Below, in pieces: positions 34,690 to 43,118 of a stretch of DNA of 64,000 bases. The notes below the pieces were generated by a model. That model saw nothing but the letters and a program-made list of their open reading frames with translations. It had not been told where the DNA came from and ran no database searches. This stretch comes from Halorussus aquaticus. GTDB taxonomy: Archaea; Halobacteriota; Halobacteria; Halobacteriales; Haladaptataceae. Positions within the stretch are counted from its first letter, which is position 1. Each line of letters opens with the position of its first letter. Position numbers and translations under genes: made by a program. The stretch spans positions 370,136-434,135 of the forward strand of contig NZ_CP100401.1 in the NCBI RefSeq assembly GCF_024218795.1, given 5' to 3'.

Positions 34690-34884
34690 GTGCAGACCTT
34701 CGTCGCTATCCGGTTTTGCTGTGAACGCTCACCTTCGTCACGCTAAGATGCAGGTGACTCTGGTGAGTCTCTGGATACCGTGGCTACGCACTCGTGGCGA
34801 CGACGCGGAACTGTCTGGCCGGTGCAGTATTCTCGAAGTCTGAGACGGACCGCCCGAGAAATCGAGCCGATAGGTACCGATTAC

Positions 34885-35784
34885 TCAGACGTACTCTCCG
34901 TCGCTCTCGTAGACCGACGGGTCGTCCTTGTACTTGCGAGCGATCTCTTCGAGAGTTCTGAACTCGGCGTTCTCGTGGCCCTTCACGTACTGGATGAACT
35001 CTTCGAGGTGCGAAATCATGTGCGGGAGACCGTGGAGGTCAGGGTGTATCGTGAAGGTGTAGACGCCCGCCCCGCGACGGTCGTAGAGGAAGTCGAACTG
35101 CGCTCTGTAGTACTGCTCGTACATCATCTGCGGGTCCTTGTACCCGGCGTGGTAGAGCGGTTGCTTGATGAACAGCATCGGCGGGATGTCGTCGCGGTAC
35201 CAACTGATGGGAATCTCGACCACGTCGGTCTCCTCGCCGTACTCGTACGGCTCCATCCACGTCTCGGCGTCTTCCTCGTACTGAATCGGCGTCCACTCGT
35301 CGCCCTTCCGCATCCATCCCGGTTCGAACTCCCGCTCCATCAGGCTACTGTCGTAGAGGAAGTCGTGTTTCTCCACGAGGTCGGGCGTGTTCTCGCTGAA
35401 CTCCCACCAACTCGCCCGATGGCCGACCGGTCTCTCTCCAGTCACTTCCTCTATCAGCTCCATCGAGACCTGCAGAATCTCGTCTTCCTGTTCGCGCGAC
35501 AGGTCCGTCGGGTTCTCGTGGGAGTATCCGTGGACGCCGAGTTCGTGCCCGGCGGCGGCGACTTCCTCGACGTTGTCGCGGAACGTGTCGATAGTGTGGC
35601 CCGGCACGTACCACGAGGTCCGGACGTCCTCGTCCTCGAACAGTTGCAGGAGCCGCGGAATCCCCTCGTTGCCCGCCGAAAGCCCGCGCGAGAGGTCGGC
35701 CGGTGAGTCCGCGCCACCGTACGACCCGAGCCAGCCAGCCACGCAGTCCGCATCGACACCAATCGCTACGTCGATGTCCCCCAT
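34885..35784 (-). CDS. Polysaccharide deacetylase (NodB-fold)
   Basis: Protein of 299 aa, family CE4. The metal triad is D-H-H: Asp in VAIGVDADCV, and HGYSHENPTDL (HxxxH). Further motifs GHRASWWEFSENT and YTFTIHPDLHGLPHM match the PuuE/allantoinase-like cytoplasmic subgroup rather than secreted chitin deacetylases, as there is no signal peptide. A role in deacetylating amides such as allantoin-like or amino-sugar compounds is possible. The ATG at 35784 has a TATA-like element at the leaderless spacing. Confidence 0.9.
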   Translation of the reverse strand: MGDIDVAIGVDADCVAGWLGSYGGADSPADLSRGLSAGNEGIPRLLQLFEDEDVRTSWYVPGHTIDTFRDNVEEVAAAGHELGVHGYSHENPTDLSREQEDEILQVSMELIEEVTGERPVGHRASWWEFSENTPDLVEKHDFLYDSSLMEREFEPGWMRKGDEWTPIQYEEDAETWMEPYEYGEETDVVEIPISWYRDDIPPMLFIKQPLYHAGYKDPQMMYEQYYRAQFDFLYDRRGAGVYTFTIHPDLHGLPHMISHLEEFIQYVKGHENAEFRTLEEIARKYKDDPSVYESDGEYV

Positions 35785-35811
35785 ATCTACCACTACATCG
35801 CACTCGCACCG

Positions 35812-35820
35812 AGTAATAGA
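35812..35820 (-). promoter_or_regulatory. TATA-like box of the deacetylase gene
   Basis: On the minus strand TCTATTACT lies about 31 bp before the ATG at 35784. Confidence 0.5.
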
Positions 35821-35901
35821 TAGTGGCAGGCGAGTCGATTCCCCGAATCCCGTCTTGCCTCTCCCCACACGCTCAAGGAGGCGGCCCGCGACGCGTTCCA
35901 C

Positions 35902-38133
35902 ATGAGCGACCCCCTCGAACTCGAGGACTTCTACGACCTGACGCTCCTGACCGACCTCGCCGTCTCGCCAGACGGAACTCGGGTCGCCTTCGTCGCCGAC
36001 GAGTTCGACCGCGCCGAGGACGACCGCCGGAGTTCGCTGTTCGTCGCCCCGACCGACGGGAGCCGCGACTCCCACCGACTCTCGCGGGCCTCCGACGCCA
36101 GCGCCCCGGCGTGGAGTCCCGACGGGTCGAAACTCGCGTTCACCGCCGCTCGCGATACCGACGCCGAAATCGAGGTGACGCGCTCCCCCGACGGAGACGG
36201 CGACCCTGAACCGGAGGACACCGTGAGCGAGGAGGACACTGAGAGCAAGGACGACCCCCGGAGCGAAGCGGACGGCGACGAAGACGCCGAAAACGGGACC
36301 GAGAACGGGGCGACCGACGAACCCAAGCCGCAGGTCTGGGCGTTCGACCTCGAACGCGGCGGCGACGCGCGCCAGATAACCGACTTCGAGGAGGGCGCGA
36401 AAGGCTTCGACTGGGGTCCCGACGGCGAGCGACTCGTCGTCGCGGCCCGCGACCCGACCGACGACCAGCGCGAGTACCTGAAACACCGCCGGGAGGAGGA
36501 CGGTCCGGTCGTGACCGAGCGGCTCCAGCACAAGTTCGACGGACAGGGCTGGTTAGACGACGTGACGACCTACCTCTTCGTCGTGGACTACGACACCCGC
36601 GAGACCGAGCGTCTCGACGACGCCTACGGCGGCGGGGCGCGCGAACCGGCGACGGGACTCCAACCCGCGTGGTCGCCGGGTGCGACCGACGGTGTCGTCG
36701 GGGGTGGCGCGACCGATGGCCCGTCGGGCGACTCCGACGGTAGCCGCATCGCGTTCCTCTCGAATCGCACCGACCGCCCCGACGACAACTACGTGATGGA
36801 CGTGTACACCGTCGCCCCCGACGGGTCCGACCTCCGGAAACTGACAGACTCCGACCTGACAGCCGGGGGACTCCGGTGGCATCCCGACGGGGACCGACTC
36901 GCGTTCGTCGGCGGCGACCCCGAGAACTGGTACCGGCCGTCCGAGGTGTTCGTCGCCGACGCGGAAACGGCGGCTTACGAGTCGTGGTCCGGCGACCTCG
37001 ACCGGACCGTCGCCCGATACGGTCGCCTCTCGTGGGACGGCGACGACCTGCTCGCGGCCATCGGCGACGAGGGACTGACCCGCCTCGCGCGCTTCCGCGA
37101 GGACGGCGACCCCGAGCGGACCTTCGGCGCGCAGGGACGGGACCGCACCGTCGAGGGGTTCGACGCGCGGGGCGGAACCGCGGCGGTCGTCCTCTCGGAC
37201 CCGCAGAACGGCAAGGACCTCTTCGCCGCGGACCCCGCCGACCTCGACGACACCGTGTCCAGAGACGACACCGAAGCGGGTACCGACGTGGGGACCGGAG
37301 ACGCCGAACCGACGCGTCTCACAGCCCTCAACGACGACCTACTCGCGGGCCGCCACGCGCCGGAGTCGCGCCGCTTCACGTTCGAGTCCGGCGGCGACGA
37401 AGTCGAGGCCATCGCCTACTTCCCCGACGATTTCGACGCCGACGACCCCTCCCCGCGACCGCTCGTCGCCTCCATCCACGGCGGTCCAATCTCCTACGAC
37501 GCGCCGACGTTCTCCTTCGAACACGCCTACCTGACGGGGCAGGGGTACGTCGTCGTCCGGACCAACTACCGGGGCAGTTCGTCCTACGGACAGGCGTTCA
37601 GCGAGCAGATTCGCGGCGAGTGGGGACCCCGCGAGACCGCCGACGTGCTGGCGGCGGTCGAAGCGACCGTCGAACGCGACTGGGCCGACCCCGACCGATG
37701 CTTCGCCACCGGGTTCTCGTACGGCGGTATAACGACGGGTTACCTCGTGGCCGAGAGCGACCGTTTCGCGGCTGCGGCGGCCGAACACGGCGTCTACGAC
37801 TTCCGGTCGGCGTTCGGCACCGACGACAGTCACGTCTGGTGGGAGAACGACTTCGGACTGCCGTGGGAGAACGAGGAGGGGTACGACGTGGCCTCCAGCA
37901 TCATCGACGTCGGCGAGGTGGAGACGCCGTTGCTCGTGACGGCGGGGGGCGAAGACTGGCGGTGTCCGCCGTCCCAGAGCGAGCAACTGTACGTCAGCGT
38001 CAAGAAGCAGGGCGTGCCCGCGAGACTGGTCGTCTACCCCGACGAGCACCACAACGTCGGCGACCCGGACCGTGCGGTTCACCGACTCCGAGAACTGCGC
38101 GAGTGGTTCGAACGCCACGACCCCGAGTCGTGA
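35902..38133 (+). CDS. S9-family serine peptidase (acylaminoacyl-peptidase-like)
   Basis: Protein of 743 aa. The first 480 residues form a WD40-like beta-propeller (repeats such as AWSPDGSKLAFTA and RWHPDGDRLAFVGG) with an acidic low-complexity insert near 95-135. The C-terminal alpha/beta-hydrolase domain has the nucleophile Ser606 in GFSYGG, the acid in GGEDWRCPPSQ and His716/His717 in DEHHNVGD. No signal peptide, so it likely acts in the cytoplasm on short or acylated peptides. Confidence 0.92.
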   Translation: MSDPLELEDFYDLTLLTDLAVSPDGTRVAFVADEFDRAEDDRRSSLFVAPTDGSRDSHRLSRASDASAPAWSPDGSKLAFTAARDTDAEIEVTRSPDGDGDPEPEDTVSEEDTESKDDPRSEADGDEDAENGTENGATDEPKPQVWAFDLERGGDARQITDFEEGAKGFDWGPDGERLVVAARDPTDDQREYLKHRREEDGPVVTERLQHKFDGQGWLDDVTTYLFVVDYDTRETERLDDAYGGGAREPATGLQPAWSPGATDGVVGGGATDGPSGDSDGSRIAFLSNRTDRPDDNYVMDVYTVAPDGSDLRKLTDSDLTAGGLRWHPDGDRLAFVGGDPENWYRPSEVFVADAETAAYESWSGDLDRTVARYGRLSWDGDDLLAAIGDEGLTRLARFREDGDPERTFGAQGRDRTVEGFDARGGTAAVVLSDPQNGKDLFAADPADLDDTVSRDDTEAGTDVGTGDAEPTRLTALNDDLLAGRHAPESRRFTFESGGDEVEAIAYFPDDFDADDPSPRPLVASIHGGPISYDAPTFSFEHAYLTGQGYVVVRTNYRGSSSYGQAFSEQIRGEWGPRETADVLAAVEATVERDWADPDRCFATGFSYGGITTGYLVAESDRFAAAAAEHGVYDFRSAFGTDDSHVWWENDFGLPWENEEGYDVASSIIDVGEVETPLLVTAGGEDWRCPPSQSEQLYVSVKKQGVPARLVVYPDEHHNVGDPDRAVHRLRELREWFERHDPES

Positions 38134-38139
38134 GCGGAC

Positions 38140-38391
38140 TCACTCGTCGCCGAAGACCTCGCGCTGGAGTTCCTTGCGATTGTACTCCACGAGCTGATAC
38201 TGGGTCACCAGCACGGCCGCGATGACCATCCCGGCGGCGAACCCGGCGACGCGGACCATCGGCACTCCGTGGACGTATCCGTTGAGTAACTGTGCGAGAC
38301 CGAGAAAGAGGGGGACGACGGTAGCGACCGTGGTGCGGACGGGCAGGTCGCGGAACATCTCCCAGAACGTGACGTTGTCGGTGGCGGCCAT
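38140..38391 (-). CDS. Small two-helix membrane protein, unknown
   Basis: Protein of 83 aa with two hydrophobic segments (TVATVVPLFLGLAQLLNGYV and VAGFAAGMVIAAVLVTQYQL) and a charged C-terminus NRKELQREVFGDE. It converges with the S9 peptidase gene (6-bp gap). Family not recognised. Confidence 0.65.
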   Translation of the reverse strand: MAATDNVTFWEMFRDLPVRTTVATVVPLFLGLAQLLNGYVHGVPMVRVAGFAAGMVIAAVLVTQYQLVEYNRKELQREVFGDE

Positions 38392-38510
38392 TCGGTAATC
38401 GCTCCTTGAAGGAGGGTTCGGGCAGGGAGTGATTACCCTTTCGTATGTTGATTCCGACCGTTTCACCACGGTATTCGTCGTTGCGCGTCGCTCACTCCGG
38501 TCGCGCGACG

Positions 38511-38867
38511 TCACACCGACTGTGCGCTCGACCGGCGCACGTCCTCACTGTCGCTGGGTTCGAAGACGACGAGGTCACCGTCGGCGTGGACCTCGACACG
38601 ACATCCCTGAAAATCGAAGACGACGCGACCCGACGTTCGGGACGCTTCGTTTCCGTGGTCCGCGAAGATACAGTCTAGTGCGTCCGGGTCGATCGCGTCG
38701 TACAGTACGAAGTTCTCGGCGAGGGGGTCACGGTCCGCTACCTCGGCGACGGCCTCGACGACGGCCGTGCTGACGCTCCAGTCGGTGGACGGTACTCGGT
38801 ACGCCGCACGCCCGTCTCGGTCGAGTGACGGCGCGCGCTCCGTGAGGCTCGGTGTGTCTGGGTTCAT
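38511..38867 (-). CDS. HalOD1 output-domain protein
   Basis: Protein of 118 aa. The core, STAVVEAVAEVADRDPL...LYDAIDPDALDCIF and VVFDFQGCRVEVHADGDLVVF, is the haloarchaeal output domain 1 (HalOD1) pattern, often found alone or fused to receiver domains. It probably acts downstream of a two-component system, but no partner is adjacent. Complete domain from start to end. Confidence 0.88.
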   Translation of the reverse strand: MNPDTPSLTERAPSLDRDGRAAYRVPSTDWSVSTAVVEAVAEVADRDPLAENFVLYDAIDPDALDCIFADHGNEASRTSGRVVFDFQGCRVEVHADGDLVVFEPSDSEDVRRSSAQSV

Positions 38868-39021
38868 GCGTGGTGGTAACTCCCCCGCTCTCCGGTTCGA
38901 CGTGTCTACTGGTCGAGTTTCTACCAGAAAAGTTTCACGATTTAGACTGTAAAAACGTGGAGTTGTAGCGCTGGCTATCCACTCGGATTCGGTACGTTCC
39001 TCCCGTCGGATTCGGTGGACG

Positions 39022-39795
39022 TCAATCGGCGTTGTACTCGGGGAGCGTGTCGTCCTGCATGACCGCGGTCCGGCCGCCGTCCACGAGGAGACTGGTCCCG
39101 GTCACGTAAGCGGCGTCGTCGCTGGCGAGGTAGGTGACCGCCCCGGCGACGTCCTCGGGGTCGCCGATGCGTCCCGCGGGGTGGATGGATTCGAGGTGGT
39201 CGCGCTTCTCCGCCGAGAGACCCGCTTCGGTGCGCTCCACTTCGACCCACCCGGGGTTGACGGTGTTGACGCGGATGTCCGGTCCGAGGTCGAGCGCCAT
39301 CGCGCGAGTCATCCCGTCGATTCCGGCCTTGACCGCGTTGTACGGGAACATCTGGGGCATCGTCACGAACGCGTGGTTCGAGGAGACGTTGACGATAGCC
39401 CCCTCGTCCATGTGTTCCACGGCGCGCTTGGCCGTCAGCCAGTAGGCCCGGAAGTCGGTTTCGAGGACGAGGTCCCAGTCGTCCATCGTCGCCTCGGTGA
39501 CCGAGGTGTTCGTCTCGACGCCCGCGTTGTTCACCAGCACGTCAATGCCGTCGTACTCCTCGGCGGTCGCGTCCACGAGCGCCGCGATGTCGTCGGGGTC
39601 GCGCATGTCGGCCCGCACGAAGGTGGCGTCGCCGCCCGACTCCCGAATCGCTTCCGCGGTCGCTTCGCCGTCTTCGGCGGTTCGTCCCGTCACGACGACC
39701 GACGCGCCTTCGCGTGCGAATCGTCTCGCGACGCCCTCGCCGATGCCTCTGGTCGAGCCGGTGACGAGAACCGCGTCGCCCTCGAATCTGTTCAT
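39022..39795 (-). CDS. Short-chain dehydrogenase/reductase (SDR)
   Basis: Protein of 257 aa, classical SDR. The cofactor motif is TGSTRGIGEG, then VNNAGVETN, catalytic Ser in VNVSSNHAF, and the Tyr-Lys pair shifted to FPYNAVKAG (YxxxK). The C-terminal VTGTSLLVDGGRTAV is typical of FabG-like oxidoreductases. The ATG at 39795 overlaps the TGA of the AIM24 frame by ATGA. Substrate unknown. Confidence 0.92.
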   Translation of the reverse strand: MNRFEGDAVLVTGSTRGIGEGVARRFAREGASVVVTGRTAEDGEATAEAIRESGGDATFVRADMRDPDDIAALVDATAEEYDGIDVLVNNAGVETNTSVTEATMDDWDLVLETDFRAYWLTAKRAVEHMDEGAIVNVSSNHAFVTMPQMFPYNAVKAGIDGMTRAMALDLGPDIRVNTVNPGWVEVERTEAGLSAEKRDHLESIHPAGRIGDPEDVAGAVTYLASDDAAYVTGTSLLVDGGRTAVMQDDTLPEYNAD

Positions 39796-40878
39796 AGGGT
39801 CGCGTTCGGCCGCCCCACGCTTGATTGCTTTCCTTCGAGCGCCGCCGGATTCCCGAGTGAACCTGACTGACACCGCTCTCCGCGACGAACCTCACCGACG
39901 CCCGCCCGCTCCCCGCCCGCCGGAACCCCCCGACTGCTCGCGGGTCCCACTGCTTCCGCGTCTACTGCTTCCGCTCCTATCCCCGGGTCCACCGCCGCTC
40001 CCGCGACCACCGCGTCCGCCGTCGCTCCGACGCGGACTCCTTCGCGGACCTCCGCCAGAAGCCCCTCGACCCCCGCCCGGTGACCTCGCGGACTTCGGTC
40101 CGCCGCGCCCGCTGGCGTTCGAGGGTCCCCGGCGGACCGGTGAGGGTTCCGTCCCGCAGGGGCGTCGCCCGCGGGTCCGGCCCTGTCGGACGAGTAATCG
40201 ACCGGAACGACGCCACCGCCCGACACGTTCGCGGATATCCACGAGAGGAACGCGTCGGGACTCCGCGACTGGGTCCACACCGTCCCCGGTCCCTCGAACT
40301 CCACGACCAGTCCTTCCCCGCTGAGGACCGTCGACGCAAGACCGCCGACGCGCCGGACCGAGTACCGAGTCGAGGACTCGAACGCGACGACGTGGCCGGT
40401 GTCCACGACGAACTGCTCGCCCGAGCGCAGCGGCACCTCGTCGATTGCCCCGAAACTCGACAGGAACGCGCTCCCCGGTCCCGTGAGTCTGAGCAGGAAC
40501 AGCCCTTCGCCCGCGAAGAAGGTCCTGAACCCGCCGAACTTCGTGTCGAGTTCCACCTCGGGCGTTCCGGCGAGGAACGAACTCGACTGGACGAACAGCG
40601 GTTCGGTCCCGAGGTCGCGGGCAATCACGTCGCCGGGAAGCCGCGGCGCGAACGTCACCGACCCCGGTTCCCGCGCGACGAAGCGGTTCAGGAAGAACGA
40701 CTCGCCGCCCAGCACCGACCGTTTGAGCGACTGGAGGAAGCCGCCGCCCATCCCGGTCTCGATGTCGATGCCTCGGGTGTGACCCAGCATCGCCCCCGAC
40801 TCGGCCCGGACCGCTTCCCCTGTCGAGCGAGACCCGCAGTTGCGCGAACGTCGGCCGGTACGCTATCTCGTGTCGCAT
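39792..40878 (-). pseudogene. AIM24-family protein interrupted by a frameshift
   Basis: The family start MRHEIAYRPTFAQLRVSLDR is read from ATG 40878, but the following LGHTRGIDIETGMGGG and the rest of the AIM24 beta domain are in another frame. Removing one base from the CCCC run at 40817-40820 (GGGG on the coding strand) restores a continuous reading SLDREAVRAESGAMLGH. The tail after about residue 215 (SPRGHRAGVEGLLAEVREG) does not look like the family and may reflect a second indel or a divergent tail. A sequencing error or a recent mutation are both possible. AIM24 proteins are of unknown biochemical function. Confidence 0.75.
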
Positions 40879-40964
40879 GGTCCTCCGGGCTACGCCGTCG
40901 GCCGACGTTATCCTGTGGGCCGGAGGCGGGGAACGCGTCGCGGCGGGTCACCCGTCGCGACGAG

Positions 40965-41300
40965 TTATTCCTTCGTCAGAATCATCGCCTCGCCCTCGGC
41001 CTCCTCGCCCACGCTGGCCGCGAACTGCTCGGCGTGCGCCCGCTTCACTCGTTCTCGCTCGTCGTCACTCAGTCCCATTCGCTCGGCGAACTCCGACCAG
41101 ACGTGGTCCCGGACCGAGAGGTAGTACGCCGTCTCGCTCTGGGTGACGAGCGGGTCGCGGTGGAACTGCGTCCGGTACTCGTACACCAGACCGTCCACGG
41201 TCACGCCGTCGAGTTCGCGTACCGCCTCCTGCTGTCGCGCGACGAGTTCGCGGTCGGTCTCGTCCGTAATCTCCGGAAACGGGTCCAGTGGCTCGGGCAT
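40965..41300 (-). CDS. Haloarchaeal protein of unknown function, 111 aa
   Basis: Soluble acidic protein (PEITDETDRELVARQQEAVRE at the start, SDDERERVKRAHAEQFAAS near the end), largely helical by eye. No signal or membrane segment. The start lies 1 bp after the stop of the galactonate dehydratase gene, so the two are probably one mRNA; a role linked to that enzyme is possible but unproven. Confidence 0.7.
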   Translation of the reverse strand: MPEPLDPFPEITDETDRELVARQQEAVRELDGVTVDGLVYEYRTQFHRDPLVTQSETAYYLSVRDHVWSEFAERMGLSDDERERVKRAHAEQFAASVGEEAEGEAMILTKE

Positions 41301-41301
41301 C

Positions 41302-42450
41302 TCACCACTCCGCGACGCTCCCGTCGTCGTGTCGCCAGACGGGGTTGTGCCAGTCCACCTCGCCCGCCACTTCGCGCACGACCGCCTCGTCGATTTCGAC
41401 GCCGAGACCCGGACCGTCCGGGAGTTCGACGTAGCCGTCCTCGTACTCGAACACCGAGGGGTCCGCGAGGTAGTCCAGCACGTCGCTCTCCTCGTTGTAG
41501 TGGATGTCGAGGCTCTGCTCCTGAATCAGGGCGTTGGGCGTGCAGGCGTCCACCTGCACGCAGGACGCGAGCGCAATCGGACCGAGCGGACAGTGTGGCG
41601 CGAGCGCCACGTCGTAGGCCTCGGCCATCGACGCTATCTTCTTGACTTCCGTGATTCCCCCGGCGTGGCTCAGGTCCGGTTGAATCACGTCCACGGACTG
41701 GTCCTCCAGCACCTCTTTGAAGTCCCACCGGGAGTACATCCGCTCGCCCGTGGCGATGGGCGTCGAGGTGTGGCGCGCGATTTCGGGGAGCGCGTCGTTG
41801 TGTTCCGGGAGGACGGGTTCCTCGACGAACATCGGTTCGTACGGTTCCAGCGCGGCGACGAGTCGCTTGGCCATCGACTTGGCGACCCGGCCGTGGAAAT
41901 CGACGCCGACGTCCACGTCTTCCCCGACCGCATCGCGGACCTCGGCGAGTCGGTCCTCGGCCTCGCGGACCTTCGCGGGCGAGTCGATTCGCTCCATCTC
42001 GGGCGTCGCGTTCATCTTGAGCGCGGTGAATCCGGCTTCGACCTTCTCGCGCGCGGCCTCGCCCACGTCCGCCGGGCGGTCGCCGCCGACCCACTGGTAG
42101 ACCCGGACGCGGTCGCGCGCTCGGCCGCCCAGCAGTTCGTAGACCGGCGCGCCGTAGTGCTTGCCCTTGATGTCCCAGAGCGCTTGGTCGATGCCCGCGA
42201 TGGCCGACATCAGGACCGGACCGCCGCGGTAGAACCCGCCGCGGTAGAACGTCTGCCAGTGGTCCTCGATTCGCAGGGGGTCCTCGCCGAGCAGGTACCC
42301 CTCTAACAGTTCCTCGACGGCGGCCCTGACGGTGTGGGCGCGGCCTTCGACCACCGGTTCGCCCCACCCGACCGTGCCGTCGCTGGTTTCGAGTCGCAGG
42401 AACAGCCATCTCGGAGGAACCTCGAACAACTCGTAGTCGGTGACTTCCAT
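41302..42450 (-). CDS. dgoD: D-galactonate dehydratase
   Basis: Enolase-superfamily enzyme of 382 aa that dehydrates D-galactonate to 2-keto-3-deoxygalactonate in the De Ley-Doudoroff type pathway. It closely follows Escherichia coli DgoD along its length (PPRWLFLRLET, LMSAIAGIDQALWDIKGK, PDLSHAGGIT, APHCPLGPIA). Metal ligands D184, E210, E236 and catalytic H186 (DFHGR) and H286 (PHCPLG) are present, one residue offset from E. coli. No kinase or aldolase is adjacent, so the rest of the pathway lies elsewhere. Confidence 0.95.
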   Translation of the reverse strand: MEVTDYELFEVPPRWLFLRLETSDGTVGWGEPVVEGRAHTVRAAVEELLEGYLLGEDPLRIEDHWQTFYRGGFYRGGPVLMSAIAGIDQALWDIKGKHYGAPVYELLGGRARDRVRVYQWVGGDRPADVGEAAREKVEAGFTALKMNATPEMERIDSPAKVREAEDRLAEVRDAVGEDVDVGVDFHGRVAKSMAKRLVAALEPYEPMFVEEPVLPEHNDALPEIARHTSTPIATGERMYSRWDFKEVLEDQSVDVIQPDLSHAGGITEVKKIASMAEAYDVALAPHCPLGPIALASCVQVDACTPNALIQEQSLDIHYNEESDVLDYLADPSVFEYEDGYVELPDGPGLGVEIDEAVVREVAGEVDWHNPVWRHDDGSVAEW

Positions 42451-42588
42451 GTTCGCCGACTACGCAGGCCACGGCCTAAATCCTCGGGAACGCGCCGCCC
42501 GCCCGAACGTCGCCAGCCCGACACGAACTCGACCGTCGCGACGCTGTCGGTGGAATCACCCCACGTCCGACCGGACGAGAACAGACAG

Positions 42589-42596
42589 AATTAAAC
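42589..42596 (+). promoter_or_regulatory. TATA-like box of the HTH protein gene
   Basis: AATTAAAC is about 30 bp before the ATG at 42622, so the lone HTH gene has its own leaderless promoter. Confidence 0.5.
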
Positions 42597-42621
42597 CCCG
42601 AAAATGTGAAAGTTCACGTTG

Positions 42622-43047
42622 ATGGACAAACTCGACGGTGTCCCGCTCTCGTCGCTCCAGCAGCAACTCGACGCGGTCGAGAGTGCGAAGGCGGCGAAGC
42701 GCCTGATGGTCGCCATCGCCTACAAGGACGGCGTGCCGGTCTCGGTTCTCTCCGAGCGGTACGGCGTCCCGGAATCGACGCTGTACTACTGGCTCGACCG
42801 AATCGCCGACGAACCGCTCGCAGAGGCCGTCGAGGACGACGACCGACCCGGACGGCCGTCGGAACTCGACGCGGACCAGCGCGAGGCGCTGTTCGACGCC
42901 CTCGCGGACTCGCCCGCCGCGTACGGGTTCGACGCGTCGTCGTGGACGGCCCAACTCGTGCGGGAGTTCGTCGAACGCGAGTTCGGCGTGTCCTACTCGC
43001 TCGGGCACGTCCGCCGGTTGATTCGAGAGTCCGACGTGTCGCTGTGA
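42622..43047 (+). CDS. Stand-alone IS630-type helix-turn-helix protein
   Basis: Protein of 141 aa. It contains two DNA-binding segments as in the N-terminus of IS630/Tc1-type transposases: SAKAAKRLMVAIAYKDGVPVSVLSERYGVPESTLYYW (first HTH, here abbreviated) and WTAQLVREFVEREFGVSYSLGHVRRLIRE (second HTH). The DDE catalytic domain that would follow is absent and the gene ends in a clean TGA. No inverted repeats are seen nearby. It is either a degenerate transposase fragment or a domesticated regulator; its own promoter and intact frame favour the second. Confidence 0.8.
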   Translation: MDKLDGVPLSSLQQQLDAVESAKAAKRLMVAIAYKDGVPVSVLSERYGVPESTLYYWLDRIADEPLAEAVEDDDRPGRPSELDADQREALFDALADSPAAYGFDASSWTAQLVREFVEREFGVSYSLGHVRRLIRESDVSL

Positions 43048-43118
43048 GTCGCCGCCGGTGGCCGAGTCGGGCCGTGCCGTCTCTGCCTCTCTCACCCTGA
43101 ACTGTCTCGTCGCTCGCA

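Noticed and set aside
34690..34884. Possible tRNA or small RNA in the 195-bp gap
   Set aside because: No cloverleaf, A/B-box pattern or strong hairpin is evident by eye.
42622..43047. Complete IS630 insertion sequence
   Set aside because: There is no catalytic domain, no second open frame and no inverted or target-site repeats that I can see.
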